Assembly (NCBI RefSeq): GCF_020905375.1
Contig: NZ_JAJJBU010000009.1
Location: 1-64,000, forward strand
DNA from: Arthrobacter cryoconiti
GTDB lineage: Bacteria > Actinomycetota > Actinomycetes > Actinomycetales > Micrococcaceae
Reading direction: 5' to 3'
DNA: 64,000 nucleotides
The position numbers were made by a program, and so were the translations under genes. The notes beneath the pieces were generated by a model. The model searched no databases. It was given only the letters and a program-made list of their open reading frames with translations, and was not told the origin of the DNA. Shown here one piece after another: positions 8,329-16,756 of this stretch. How positions within the stretch are numbered: position 1 is the first letter of the stretch; the number at the start of each line of letters is the position of its first letter.

Positions 8329-10053
8329 TTAGGCTTTCCAGCCCACAGCTGTCCAGTCTACGGAGCGGAACTGAGCCGCGCCGTAGTTGACCAGACCATT
8401 CGTCACACCGTATGTGATGGGGGTTGGGGTTAGCGGGATAACGGGGACGTAGGAGAAGATTTCCTTGTCGATGTCATTTGCCATGACCAGGCGCTTGGCC
8501 GGGTCCAGCTCAGCGTTGGCCTTCTTCCACATGTCACCCAGCTTTTCGTCGGTGATACCGGTGAAGTTCTGACCAGAATCCACGGGGTAGAAAATCGATT
8601 CCGTGGAAGAGATCGGGAATGCCGTGCCGGACCAAGCGAAGCCGGTCATTTCGAAGTTTGACTTCAAAACATAGTCGGAGAAGAACTTATCAGCGGGAAC
8701 TGTATCGTTCTTCATCGAGATGCCGACAGCTTTGAGATTCGCTTGGAGCTGCTTGAATATTTGTTCTGAAACGGGATTGTTGGCGTCTAGCGTGTAGGTC
8801 AGCTCGAGGGCTTTGCCGTCTTTGGCGTACATGCCGTCGGAGCCTTTGGCGTAGCCGGCCTCCTCAAGAAGCGCGGCAGACTTAGCCACGTCGTAGCCGA
8901 TCGCTGCTGTGCCGTGATCTTCATAGCCCTTCTGGCCGGGCATGAAGATGTAGCTGTTCATGTTGGTCACCGGAGCGCCGATGGGGGCCAGACGGCTGGC
9001 GGTGATGGTGTCGCGATTGATGGCATGGGCAACGGCCTGACGTACCTTGACGTCCGCCAGCGGGCCCTTAGAGGCGTTGAGGGTCACATGGTTCCACGTC
9101 AAACCGCCGGACTGTTCGATGCCGCCATCCGCGCGCTTCTTTGCGGTGTCGTAGTTGTCCTTGTTGGTGCCGATGCTGATGGCATCGATCTCTTTGTTGG
9201 CATAGGCCTGAGCCAATTGATCACGGGAGACAACCTTCATGATAATTTTTTCCAGCTTGGGCTTTTGGCCCCACCACTTCGGGTTCGGCGTGAAGGTTAC
9301 GATCTTCCCAGTTGTGTCCACTGTCGAAGCAATATATGGTCCGTTGGAAGGCAGCGGCTTGGACTTATAGCCCTCATTGAAGGCTGTGGGATCGGAGGCT
9401 ATAGCCGCAGGCAGGAAGCTGGCAGTCGCTTGTCCGTTGGTGCTGCCGCCCAAGATGGACGGCCAGTCGGCGTTCTTATTTTTGAACGTGATTTTGAAGT
9501 TCTGATCGGTGTCCTCACGGGTGACCGATTCAATGTCCTTGTACACGTTGTCAGCGGCGATCTGAAAGGCTTTGTTGGTGCCGTTGTTCGCCTTCCACGT
9601 TGCTTCAAAGTCCTTGTACGTGATGGGGCTGCCATCTTCCCACACCGACTTTGTGTTCAGTTTGATTTCAACAACCTGGGGATCCTCGCTGACGAGCTTC
9701 ACTTCCGTGGCGTAGTCAGGGTTGATCTCCCATGTTCCATCGTCCTTGATCCGGACGGGCCCGCCTGTCGTTGGGTCCGTAATTTGGGTACCGGAAACAT
9801 TGGCACCGTCAGCCTGGAGAGTGTTCCAGTTGTCTGGCATCTGGTCAACCGCAAGAGTTAGCTGGCCGCCATCCTTGACCTTTGAGTAGTCAGCCAAGTT
9901 CCACGCCGTCGTGGGAAGCTGGCCTGTTTCACTGGCGCCCTTGCTACTGTCTACGGTTGCGTTGGTCCCGCCTCCTCCTCCGGCACTGCAACCGGTGATG
10001 GTCAGCGCCAGCGTAAGAGCTCCGGCCCCCATCATTTTTCTAATATTTCTCAT
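8329..10053 (-). CDS. Oligopeptide ABC transporter, binding lipoprotein
   Basis: A 574-residue family 5 solute-binding protein. The N-terminus is a lipoprotein signal (MRNIRKMMGAGALTLALTIT, then G-C), so it is anchored to the outer face of the membrane. A Gly/Ser linker follows, then the extended SBP_bac_5 fold with the hallmark KDGGQLTLAVDQ opening and the VRQAVAHAINRD helix. The ATG at 10053 has AAGGAGGAAATC immediately upstream; an in-frame start at 10080 lacks this. It is the last gene of a four-gene importer on the minus strand (permease, permease, double ATPase, binding protein). Peptide import is likely; the exact ligand is not readable. Confidence 0.9.
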   Translation of the reverse strand: MRNIRKMMGAGALTLALTITGCSAGGGGGTNATVDSSKGASETGQLPTTAWNLADYSKVKDGGQLTLAVDQMPDNWNTLQADGANVSGTQITDPTTGGPVRIKDDGTWEINPDYATEVKLVSEDPQVVEIKLNTKSVWEDGSPITYKDFEATWKANNGTNKAFQIAADNVYKDIESVTREDTDQNFKITFKNKNADWPSILGGSTNGQATASFLPAAIASDPTAFNEGYKSKPLPSNGPYIASTVDTTGKIVTFTPNPKWWGQKPKLEKIIMKVVSRDQLAQAYANKEIDAISIGTNKDNYDTAKKRADGGIEQSGGLTWNHVTLNASKGPLADVKVRQAVAHAINRDTITASRLAPIGAPVTNMNSYIFMPGQKGYEDHGTAAIGYDVAKSAALLEEAGYAKGSDGMYAKDGKALELTYTLDANNPVSEQIFKQLQANLKAVGISMKNDTVPADKFFSDYVLKSNFEMTGFAWSGTAFPISSTESIFYPVDSGQNFTGITDEKLGDMWKKANAELDPAKRLVMANDIDKEIFSYVPVIPLTPTPITYGVTNGLVNYGAAQFRSVDWTAVGWKA

Positions 10054-10106
10054 GATTTCCTCCTTGATACTTATCCCCATGTGGCCTGAACAGCCGTACT
10101 GGCGAG

Positions 10107-12251
10107 TTAGGGTCTTTGTGGTTGTTTGGTAGTTCCGGTCATACGGTCAATGTGTTCGGCATGGTGGCAGGCCACTTCACTGCTGTTAAGTGGGCGAGAA
10201 ACAGGATCCACCGTCCTGCACTTCTCTTGGCCGGCCGGGTCCATAAGTAGGTAGAGCGGGCACCGAGTGCGGAAATTGCACCCGCTGATCTCCTCCGTGG
10301 GACTGGGAAGATCGCCGTCCAAGATAATGCGCTGGCGGGTCCTCTCCACTGTCGGGTCAGGGACGGGGACCGCTGAGAGTAGTGCCCGCGTATAAGGGTG
10401 TTGGGGGTTGTCGAAAATGGCTTCCGCCGGTCCGCTTTCCACAATCCTGCCCAAATACATGACACTCACAGTGTCCGCAATCTGCCGGATCACAGCAAGG
10501 TCATGGGCAACAAACAGGTAGGAGAGTCCCAATTTCTCTTGCAGGTCCTCTAAGAGATTGATGACACCGGCTTGGATGGAGACATCCAGTGCCGAGACGG
10601 GTTCATCCAGTACTACGATCTTGGGATCAGTGACCAAAGCCCGGGCAATGCCGATGCGCTGACGTTGCCCACCGGAGAACTCGTGTGGATAGCGTGAAGC
10701 CATGGAAGGGTCCAAGCCCACTAGTTCAAGGACGTCCAAAACCTTTTTGAGGCGTTCCTTGGCTGGCACACCATGGACGGTAAGAGGTTCGGAAACGATG
10801 TCCTGGACGGGCAGACGCGGGTCCAAAGACGCCATGGGATCTTGAAAGACCACCTGAATGTCCCGGCGCAGCGCCTGTCTTTCTTTCTTGGACATAACGG
10901 CTACGTCCACGCCATTGATGGTTATCTGTCCTGCTTGGGGTTTAGCCAGCTCCAGGATCTCCATAATGGTGGTGGACTTTCCGCACCCAGATTCCCCCAC
11001 CAAACCCAACGTCTGGCCAGACTTGATATCAAAACTGACACCATCCACTGCCCGCACCGTGCCAATGGAATGTTTGAACACCGAACCCTTCGTGAGGGGG
11101 AAGTGGCGCACTAGTTTCTCCACGCGCAGCACGCTCTTTGAAAGCACCTCTGCCCGATCGGCAGGGGCAATGGGTTCTGGTACCGGATACAACTGTGAGC
11201 GGTCCAGCGCGCCGGAGGCAATTTCCGCCACACGCAGGCAAGCCGCCGAGTTTGCTGGGTCATTACCAAAAACTATTAGTGGTGGCTCAGTGGTTCGGCA
11301 GGCATCGATGGCCACGGGACAGCGCGGTGCAAAGGGGCAACCCGGTGCCAGGTTGGTCAAGAGCGGCGGACGGCCCTCCAGAGGTACCAAGCGCGTATGG
11401 CCGGCTGTCGCAAGGTTAGGCATGGACCGCAGCAGCCCTACGGTGTACGGCATGGAAGGCTCATGGAAGACCTGGTCCACTGTGCCGGTTTCCACAATGC
11501 GCCCGGCGTACATGACGGCGATCCTGTCCGCGTTACCCGCTACCACTCCTAGGTCGTGGGTGATGAGTACGACCGCGGCCCCGGTCATTTCCTTCGCCTT
11601 TTGCAGAACCTCTAGAATCTGGGCCTGGATGGTCACATCCAACGCCGTCGTAGGTTCGTCAGCGATGATCAGGCGCGGATTGTTTGCGATCGCGATGGCA
11701 ATCATGGCTCGCTGACGCATGCCGCCGGAGAACTCATGAGGAAACGCTTGGGCTCGACGCTCCGGGTTGGGGATGCCCACCACTTTTAGCAGTTCCACGG
11801 CGCGTGCGTTTGCGGCCAGCTTCGACAATGATTTGTCGTGAAGCAACAGGGCCTCGGCAATTTGTGTGCCGATCGTGTACACAGGGGTCAGCGCCGACAG
11901 TGGGTCCTGAAAGATGATGGAGATGCCTTCGCCACGCAGCTTGGACATTTCCTTATCGCTGCGGCCCAGCAGGGAGCGACCCTCGAAGAGGATATCTCCA
12001 CTCACCTGCGCGGATGAGGGCAAAAGGCCCATGACGGCCAGGGAAGAAACCGATTTTCCAGAACCGGATTCGCCCACAATGCCGAGAAATTCTCCTTGGT
12101 CAACGTGGTAATTGACGCCTCTCACAGCAGTGACGGAGCCGCTGGGTTGGGGGAACGTGACGGTGAGATCGCGGACTTCCAACAAATGATTCGACGGCGA
12201 GGCACCGCGTCGCCGGGCGAGAGAAAGGTCTGTGGTCAAATTTTCAGTCAC
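10107..12251 (-). CDS. Oligopeptide ABC transporter, fused double ATPase
   Basis: A 714-residue cytosolic protein made of two complete ABC ATPases in tandem, equivalent to OppD plus OppF. Domain one has GESGSGKS, FSGGMRQR and LIIADEPTTALD; domain two has GESGCGKST, FSGGQRQR and IVVLDEPVSALD. Each is followed by the oligopeptide-type C-terminal extension with paired cysteines (GCPFAPRCP and GCNFRTRCP), which bind an iron-sulfur cluster in related transporters. The start overlaps the end of the preceding permease gene by eight bases. Such fusions are common in actinobacteria. Confidence 0.93.
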   Translation of the reverse strand: MTENLTTDLSLARRRGASPSNHLLEVRDLTVTFPQPSGSVTAVRGVNYHVDQGEFLGIVGESGSGKSVSSLAVMGLLPSSAQVSGDILFEGRSLLGRSDKEMSKLRGEGISIIFQDPLSALTPVYTIGTQIAEALLLHDKSLSKLAANARAVELLKVVGIPNPERRAQAFPHEFSGGMRQRAMIAIAIANNPRLIIADEPTTALDVTIQAQILEVLQKAKEMTGAAVVLITHDLGVVAGNADRIAVMYAGRIVETGTVDQVFHEPSMPYTVGLLRSMPNLATAGHTRLVPLEGRPPLLTNLAPGCPFAPRCPVAIDACRTTEPPLIVFGNDPANSAACLRVAEIASGALDRSQLYPVPEPIAPADRAEVLSKSVLRVEKLVRHFPLTKGSVFKHSIGTVRAVDGVSFDIKSGQTLGLVGESGCGKSTTIMEILELAKPQAGQITINGVDVAVMSKKERQALRRDIQVVFQDPMASLDPRLPVQDIVSEPLTVHGVPAKERLKKVLDVLELVGLDPSMASRYPHEFSGGQRQRIGIARALVTDPKIVVLDEPVSALDVSIQAGVINLLEDLQEKLGLSYLFVAHDLAVIRQIADTVSVMYLGRIVESGPAEAIFDNPQHPYTRALLSAVPVPDPTVERTRQRIILDGDLPSPTEEISGCNFRTRCPLYLLMDPAGQEKCRTVDPVSRPLNSSEVACHHAEHIDRMTGTTKQPQRP

Positions 12252-13170
12252 GGTTGACTCCAGAGGTTGGGTCCACGGCGTCGCGCAGGGCGTCGCCGAC
12301 CAAGCTGGCGGAGAGGACCGTAAATACGAGGATGGCGGCGGGGAAGATAAAGAGCCAGGGACGCGTCACAGCGGCTCCTTGCCCGGAGGCTAGCAGGGTT
12401 CCCAATGACACATCGGGTGCCTGGATGCCAAAGCCGAAGAAGCTCAGGGTGGTTTCACTCAAGATAGCCCCACCCACGCCCAGCGTGGCGTCGATGATCA
12501 GCAACGAGGAAACATTGGGCAAAACGTGCCGCCGAATGATGGTCCAGGTGTCCACACCCATGAAGCGTGCTGCCTTGATGAAGTCCCGCTCACGCAGTGA
12601 CATTGTTTGCGCCCGGATCACCCTGGCCATGATCATCCAACCGAAGCCTGCCAAAAGGAAGATCAACGCCACCCACGAGAGCGACTTGAAAATGGGGCTG
12701 AGCAAGATAAACAGAAACAGGCTCGGGAGCACAAGCAACAGATCGATGAACCAGATAATGGTTCGATCCCACCAGCCGCCGAGGTAGCCGGCCACCGCAC
12801 CGACGATGCCGGCGATGATGGCCGCAATGGGCCCTACCAACAATCCGATGACTAGGGATTTACGCAGGCCCACAATGGTTTGGGCGTAAATGTCCTCGCC
12901 AATGTCGCTGGTACCGAACCAGTGCACCGAGTTGGGACTTGAACCCATGCTGTAGACGTCTAGATCGGTGTAATTCCACTGATTGGGAATCAGACCAAAT
13001 GCTGCCCACAAGATCACTGCACCAAGACCAATGACACCCACCCAAAAGCGTGGTGTGCTGCGCAGCCGGGACAGTACTAGTCTCATCCGGGATACAGGCT
13101 TGCTCGCCTGGGCTATTTCTGGTTCCGGAACACCGTTGTTGGATACCGGAATTTCTTCAAGCATTGACAT
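12244..13170 (-). CDS. Oligopeptide ABC transporter permease (OppC/DppC type)
   Basis: A 308-residue inner-membrane permease with an N-terminal hydrophilic tail, a first span at about 40-60, and five more spans after a short outside loop with FGTSDIGEDIYAQ (residues 94-106), which is the family signature. The EAA loop that contacts the ATPase is seen in RDFIKAARFMGVDTWTIIRRHVLPN. It starts two bases after the stop of the first permease and overlaps the ATPase gene. Together they make the membrane pore of the peptide importer. Confidence 0.92.
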   Translation of the reverse strand: MSMLEEIPVSNNGVPEPEIAQASKPVSRMRLVLSRLRSTPRFWVGVIGLGAVILWAAFGLIPNQWNYTDLDVYSMGSSPNSVHWFGTSDIGEDIYAQTIVGLRKSLVIGLLVGPIAAIIAGIVGAVAGYLGGWWDRTIIWFIDLLLVLPSLFLFILLSPIFKSLSWVALIFLLAGFGWMIMARVIRAQTMSLRERDFIKAARFMGVDTWTIIRRHVLPNVSSLLIIDATLGVGGAILSETTLSFFGFGIQAPDVSLGTLLASGQGAAVTRPWLFIFPAAILVFTVLSASLVGDALRDAVDPTSGVNRD

Positions 13171-13172
13171 CT

Positions 13173-14156
13173 TTATACCCGCACTCTCGGGTCGAGGGCG
13201 GCGTACACAACGTCGGAGAGAGTTCCGGCAATGAGCACCAGGATGGCATTGAACAGCACAGCACCGGTAAACGCGTTAATGTCACTTTGCTGGATGGCCT
13301 GAAAGAGGAACTCGCCCATGCCGTGCCAGCTGAACACCAATTCCGTCACTGCCGCCCCTGCCAACACGGTGGCGAAGGAGTAGGCGAAATATGTGGACAT
13401 GGGGATCAACGCCACACGTACGCCATGGCGGACCAAGGCAGAACCACGGGTGCGGCCCTTGGAACGGGCGGTCCGAATGTAATCGGCAGAGAGCACATCC
13501 AACATGGCACTGCGCTGGTACCGCGAGTAGCCAGCCGCACCCATGAGAGCCAAAGAGATCGTGGGTAACAACAGGTGGGCGGCTCGGTCCCAGAAGTGGA
13601 CCCACAGGCCGCCGTCGAGCCCTGCAGTGTATTCACCCGTGAAGCTGATGAGCTGAACGCCCAAGAATCCGTTGAGAGCTGTTGCGGCGATCATCAATAA
13701 GATGCCCAGCACAAACGACGGCGTCGCCAAGATCGCGAACGAGCCGTAGGAGATTGCCTGATCACTGAACTTGTACTGGCGTACCGCACCCCAGACGCCC
13801 AAGATGACGCCAAAGACAGCGGCAATGATGGTACCCAGTATCAATAAACGCAAACTCGTACCGGCCCGTGCCGCCATCTCACTGATGACTGATGTGTTGT
13901 GAATGGTTTCACCCAAGGAACCTTGGGTCACCAAATTCACTGCCCAATTCCACAGCCGCTCGATCACAGGAGTGTTGGGGTTGACACCCAGTCCGTCCAG
14001 GATGGTGTTTATGGTCGCATCAGAGGGGCGTGGGTTGCGGCCAAGGTAGCGACCCGCTGGATTGAGAATCATGCTTGCTAGAACATAGGCGCTCAAAGTG
14101 GCGATCGCGGAGAGTATGGCGTAATTGATGAAGCGTTTGACGATGAAGCCAATCAT
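13173..14156 (-). CDS. Oligopeptide ABC transporter permease (OppB/DppB type)
   Basis: A 327-residue inner-membrane permease, first gene of the importer operon. It has the OppB N-terminus (FIVKRFINYAIL), a long periplasmic-side loop holding DGLGVNPNTPVIERLWNW and GSLGETIH, and the EAA loop SADYIRTARSKGRTRGSALVRHGVRVALIP. GGGAGG lies just before its ATG at 14156. The promoter should lie between 14157 and about 14400 on the minus strand but no clear hexamer pair could be assigned. Confidence 0.92.
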   Translation of the reverse strand: MIGFIVKRFINYAILSAIATLSAYVLASMILNPAGRYLGRNPRPSDATINTILDGLGVNPNTPVIERLWNWAVNLVTQGSLGETIHNTSVISEMAARAGTSLRLLILGTIIAAVFGVILGVWGAVRQYKFSDQAISYGSFAILATPSFVLGILLMIAATALNGFLGVQLISFTGEYTAGLDGGLWVHFWDRAAHLLLPTISLALMGAAGYSRYQRSAMLDVLSADYIRTARSKGRTRGSALVRHGVRVALIPMSTYFAYSFATVLAGAAVTELVFSWHGMGEFLFQAIQQSDINAFTGAVLFNAILVLIAGTLSDVVYAALDPRVRV

Positions 14157-14622
14157 GTGATTGGCCTCCCGTGTGCAGTACGGTGCGCGTCATCGCTAAG
14201 ATGCGCCATCCGCCGCGTGGGTGGGTGCAGTGGCAAAAGATCATCCTTTAAGCTGGTCCGCCGAGATGGCCGCTGGTGGTGGCCGCGTCACAGCGGACGG
14301 GTTTTAAGTCCCATGGCAGCAAGAGGAATGTGTTCCCCTTCACACCATTACGGAGCTAACTTACCCCCGGTTGCCCAGAGGGTGGGCTGCACTCGCCGAT
14401 GAAAGAAGATATTTCTCTTTTTGATGGGCACTACCCCCCCGTGAGTCGGGAGGCGGCGTCCGCTGAACGCTTCATGGATACCTTCAGCACTCTGCCGGGG
14501 AAGACGCGATTTGTATTTTTTCTTCGCTTATTCACTACGATGCCTTTTAATGATGTAGGTTATAAATTGGTCTCAATGAATTCCCTTGAGATGTCCGCAC
14601 GCACGGCGATAAGGAGGCCACG
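14157..14622. other. Gene-poor stretch upstream of the peptide importer
   Basis: No recognisable protein is encoded here. The left part (14157-14300) probably holds the promoter of the importer operon on the minus strand. From about 14500 the DNA becomes richer in A and T than its surroundings. An open frame at 14399-14671 on the plus strand lacks a convincing ribosome-binding site and resembles nothing known to me. A TATAAA at 14561-14566 could be the -10 element for the short peptide that starts at 14623, but no partner -35 is clear. Confidence 0.4.
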
Positions 14623-14697
14623 ATGTTTAGAATCATCAACTTTGGAATTATTGGATCTGGCTGGGCCTTGACCGTGCATGCTCTTAAGGCGTCGTAA
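14623..14697 (+). CDS. Possible 24-residue peptide, or remnant of an oxidoreductase gene
   Basis: An ATG preceded by an excellent ribosome-binding site (AAGGAGG, six bases before) opens a 24-codon frame: MFRIINFGIIGSGWALTVHA, then LKAS and stop. Two readings are possible. It may be a real short hydrophobic peptide. Alternatively GIIGSGWA followed by HALKAS looks like the Rossmann N-terminus of Gfo/Idh/MocA oxidoreductases, which would make this the stub of a decayed gene; the same frame continues after the TAA without clear similarity. The surrounding AT-rich DNA fits either acquired or decaying sequence. I do not assign a function. Confidence 0.35.
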   Translation: MFRIINFGIIGSGWALTVHALKAS

Positions 14698-14944
14698 CCA
14701 CTTTTTTTGGTTTCGTACGCATCCGGGACGTTGCAGTTGGGGCGTCGCCGAGACCGGCCAGTGCGCCTGAAAATCCTTAGAATTATCGCTGAAGCCACCA
14801 TCATGGTCGGCATCGATTGCGAACTGACAGGATTTTGCTCCTGGCTACCCGTCGGCTAACGCCGGCATTAATGCACAAAATCAATTCGCGTATTTTTGTG
14901 TTCTCATAATGCTCTTTTTCGGGTGGAAATTGAGGCATTATTTG

Positions 14945-14972
14945 TTGCGCCAAAATGGGAATTCACTATTAT
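14945..14972 (+). promoter_or_regulatory. Candidate promoter of the 43-residue protein gene
   Basis: TTGCGC (14945-14950) and TATTAT (14967-14972) are separated by 16 bases, a reasonable sigma-70-type pair. Transcription would begin near 14980, about 20 bases before the ATG at 15001, just leaving room for the AAGGGGGTG ribosome-binding site. Confidence 0.4.
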
Positions 14973-15000
14973 TTTCTTCGAATACAAAGGGGGTGAAACA

Positions 15001-15132
15001 ATGAGTCCGAAACCTACGTTTTCATCCATTAAAAGGGTGTTCTTTACGCCTGTGGATGACCGGAAGTTCAAGGAGATGCGGGACCTTCAGGAACAACGGA
15101 TCCTACGGGTTGACCTGTTCAACATTCGCTAA
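15001..15132 (+). CDS. Small unknown protein, 43 residues
   Basis: A 43-codon frame starting with ATG, preceded by AAGGGGGTGAAACA, a strong ribosome-binding site at good spacing. The product starts MSPKPTFSSIKRVFFTPVDD and ends LRVDLFNIR; it is basic, with a charged middle (DDRKFKEMRDLQEQR) that could form a helix, and has no cysteine, no signal peptide and no membrane span. I recognise no family. A promoter-like pair lies just upstream and a strong hairpin terminator downstream (15238-15267), so the gene looks like its own short transcription unit. A longer in-frame start at 14896 is less likely because it lacks a ribosome-binding site. Confidence 0.5.
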   Translation: MSPKPTFSSIKRVFFTPVDDRKFKEMRDLQEQRILRVDLFNIR

Positions 15133-15237
15133 GCAGCCGACCACGCTGGAGGAGGAGGCCCTGCGATGAGCCTGGCATATCCGTTTCTCGAGAGTCACCC
15201 CTGTTTGCGGTTGACGTGCCAAACCGAGCGATTCATG

Positions 15238-15267
15238 AACAGCCCGCGCTGCCCAGCGCGGGCTGTT
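15238..15267 (+). terminator. Rho-independent terminator
   Basis: A 13-base perfect stem (AACAGCCCGCGCT and its complement) around a 4-base loop, ending in GTTTGTG. It ends the transcript carrying the 43-residue protein and separates it from the glycosyltransferase-like gene that starts at 15314. Confidence 0.75.
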
Positions 15268-15313
15268 TGTGCTCTCATATAAGATGCCAGCTCCACCCGG
15301 TAGGCTCATATCC

Positions 15314-16756
15314 ATGCAGGAGCAACACGGCGAAAAACGCCATAGCCCGTCAGCAATTGTTGTGCCGTCCCGGAGCGATCCGCTGCTGCGCACCATGACC
15401 GAGCCAGTGGGTGGCCCCCTGGGACGTCGCGCCGCGCCCGGACTAAACAGTCCAGGATTCTTCACGGTGGAACGGGTTCTGGTTCTGATGGCCGGCATAT
15501 CTGCCTTGTTTGCAGTGGTGAGTAAGTCCCACTGCCGGATGTCCGGCTGGCACACGCCCGACCAGTTCTCAACTGTGTGCTGGTCTCAGTTTCCTGCAAC
15601 GCTTGTCCAGTCCTTTGGCTTGGCCGAATCCGGACCCGATACTGGAACTAGTCAGGCGCCATTGGTTGGGGTAGTTATCCGATTCACGGCATGGCTGTCC
15701 CGGGGAGATGGGAGCTCGAGTGCCAGCCAGCTCGCGTTCTTTGACATCAATGCTGCACTTATTGCGGTGGTGTGGCTGTTCACCGTGGTCGTCCTTGCCC
15801 GCACTGCAGGCCGGCGCCCTTGGGACGCTGCTGTTTTGGCTGCCAGCCCGCTACTTTGGCTAAGCGCTTACGTCAGCTGGGACTTCTGGGCAGTGGCTCT
15901 GGCGACCCTCGGCATCTACCTATTTGCCCGACGTCGAACTCTGTGGGCAGGGTTTGTCTTGGGGCTTGCGGTGATGGCCGCACCCTACGCGCTGCTGATC
16001 TTGTTGGCGATAATCGTCTTGGGTGTGCGGAACCGGCAGGGTACCCAAACGCTCGAGTTCCTGGCGGCGGGTTTAGTGGGCTGGCTAGTGGTCCTGGCGC
16101 CAGTCATTGCTTTCGATCCCTCGGGTTGGGGCGCGTATCTGGGTGGGTTTATCACCCGGGCAGCCTCGGAATCGTCCGTCTACGGTGGCTGGAACTTGAT
16201 GGCCGAACGCCTGGGACTGCCCCTGCTGGATGCAAATGCGGTGAACACTCTGGTGGTAGTTCTAGTGGTTCTAGTGGTGGCCGCGGTTGCGGCCGTGGGC
16301 CGCTATGCTCCGCAGAGACCGCGATTGGCACAGCTAGCCGCCCTTGCCGTGGGCGGGTTCATAATTGTGAACAAATTTACGGAGCCTTGGCACGCAGTCT
16401 GGCTGCTGCCACTGCTGGCGCTTGCCATACCCCGCTGGCGTCCTTTGCTCTTGTGGCAGGCGGCACTGCTCACGCACTTCATCGCATTGATGCTGTTCCA
16501 AAGCAAAGTCTTTGGCGACATTAACGCCCAACATGCTATCGACATGCCCTACTTTCTGATGGCCTCAGTGCTTGCCGGTGCGGCCACGTGCGTAATACTT
16601 GGGTTGATCGCCCGTGATGTATGGCGACCGCGCCACGATGTGATCCGGCGTGGGAGTGTGGATGATCCCCAAGGCGGAGTTTTACTAAATGCCAGCGTCG
16701 GGGAGATCCACGAAGCTTCGGGGCGCCATGCGTGTGCGGATCCAGCCCGTGGTTGA
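15314..16756 (+). CDS. Polytopic membrane glycosyltransferase-like protein (GT87/DUF2029 type)
   Basis: A 480-residue protein with an N-terminal cytosolic tail of about 55 residues, then around ten hydrophobic spans, one outside loop near residues 65-120 containing several cysteines, and a short charged C-terminal tail. The pattern, with SWDFWAVALATLGIYLFARRR and FVLGLAVMAAPYALLILLA, fits the actinobacterial GT-C group (GT87/DUF2029) that uses polyprenyl-phosphate mannose to decorate cell-wall glycans. The catalytic aspartate pattern could not be pinned with certainty. ATG 15314 is chosen over 15269 because it follows GGTAGG and lies clear of the terminator. It overlaps the next gene. Confidence 0.6.
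   Translation: MQEQHGEKRHSPSAIVVPSRSDPLLRTMTEPVGGPLGRRAAPGLNSPGFFTVERVLVLMAGISALFAVVSKSHCRMSGWHTPDQFSTVCWSQFPATLVQSFGLAESGPDTGTSQAPLVGVVIRFTAWLSRGDGSSSASQLAFFDINAALIAVVWLFTVVVLARTAGRRPWDAAVLAASPLLWLSAYVSWDFWAVALATLGIYLFARRRTLWAGFVLGLAVMAAPYALLILLAIIVLGVRNRQGTQTLEFLAAGLVGWLVVLAPVIAFDPSGWGAYLGGFITRAASESSVYGGWNLMAERLGLPLLDANAVNTLVVVLVVLVVAAVAAVGRYAPQRPRLAQLAALAVGGFIIVNKFTEPWHAVWLLPLLALAIPRWRPLLLWQAALLTHFIALMLFQSKVFGDINAQHAIDMPYFLMASVLAGAATCVILGLIARDVWRPRHDVIRRGSVDDPQGGVLLNASVGEIHEASGRHACADPARG

Noticed and set aside
8914-9861. 315-codon frame opposite the oligopeptide-binding protein gene
   Set aside because: It is the complementary-strand shadow of a clear lipoprotein gene with strong start signals, and it resembles no family.
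14399-14671. 90-codon frame on the plus strand before the small peptides
   Set aside because: No ribosome-binding site, no known similarity, and it overlaps the better-supported short frame at 14623.
15166-15282. 38-codon frame with a GGAGGAGGAGG sequence upstream
   Set aside because: It reads straight through the perfect terminator hairpin at 15238-15267, and the peptide looks like random read-through. The purine-rich stretch may be coincidental.
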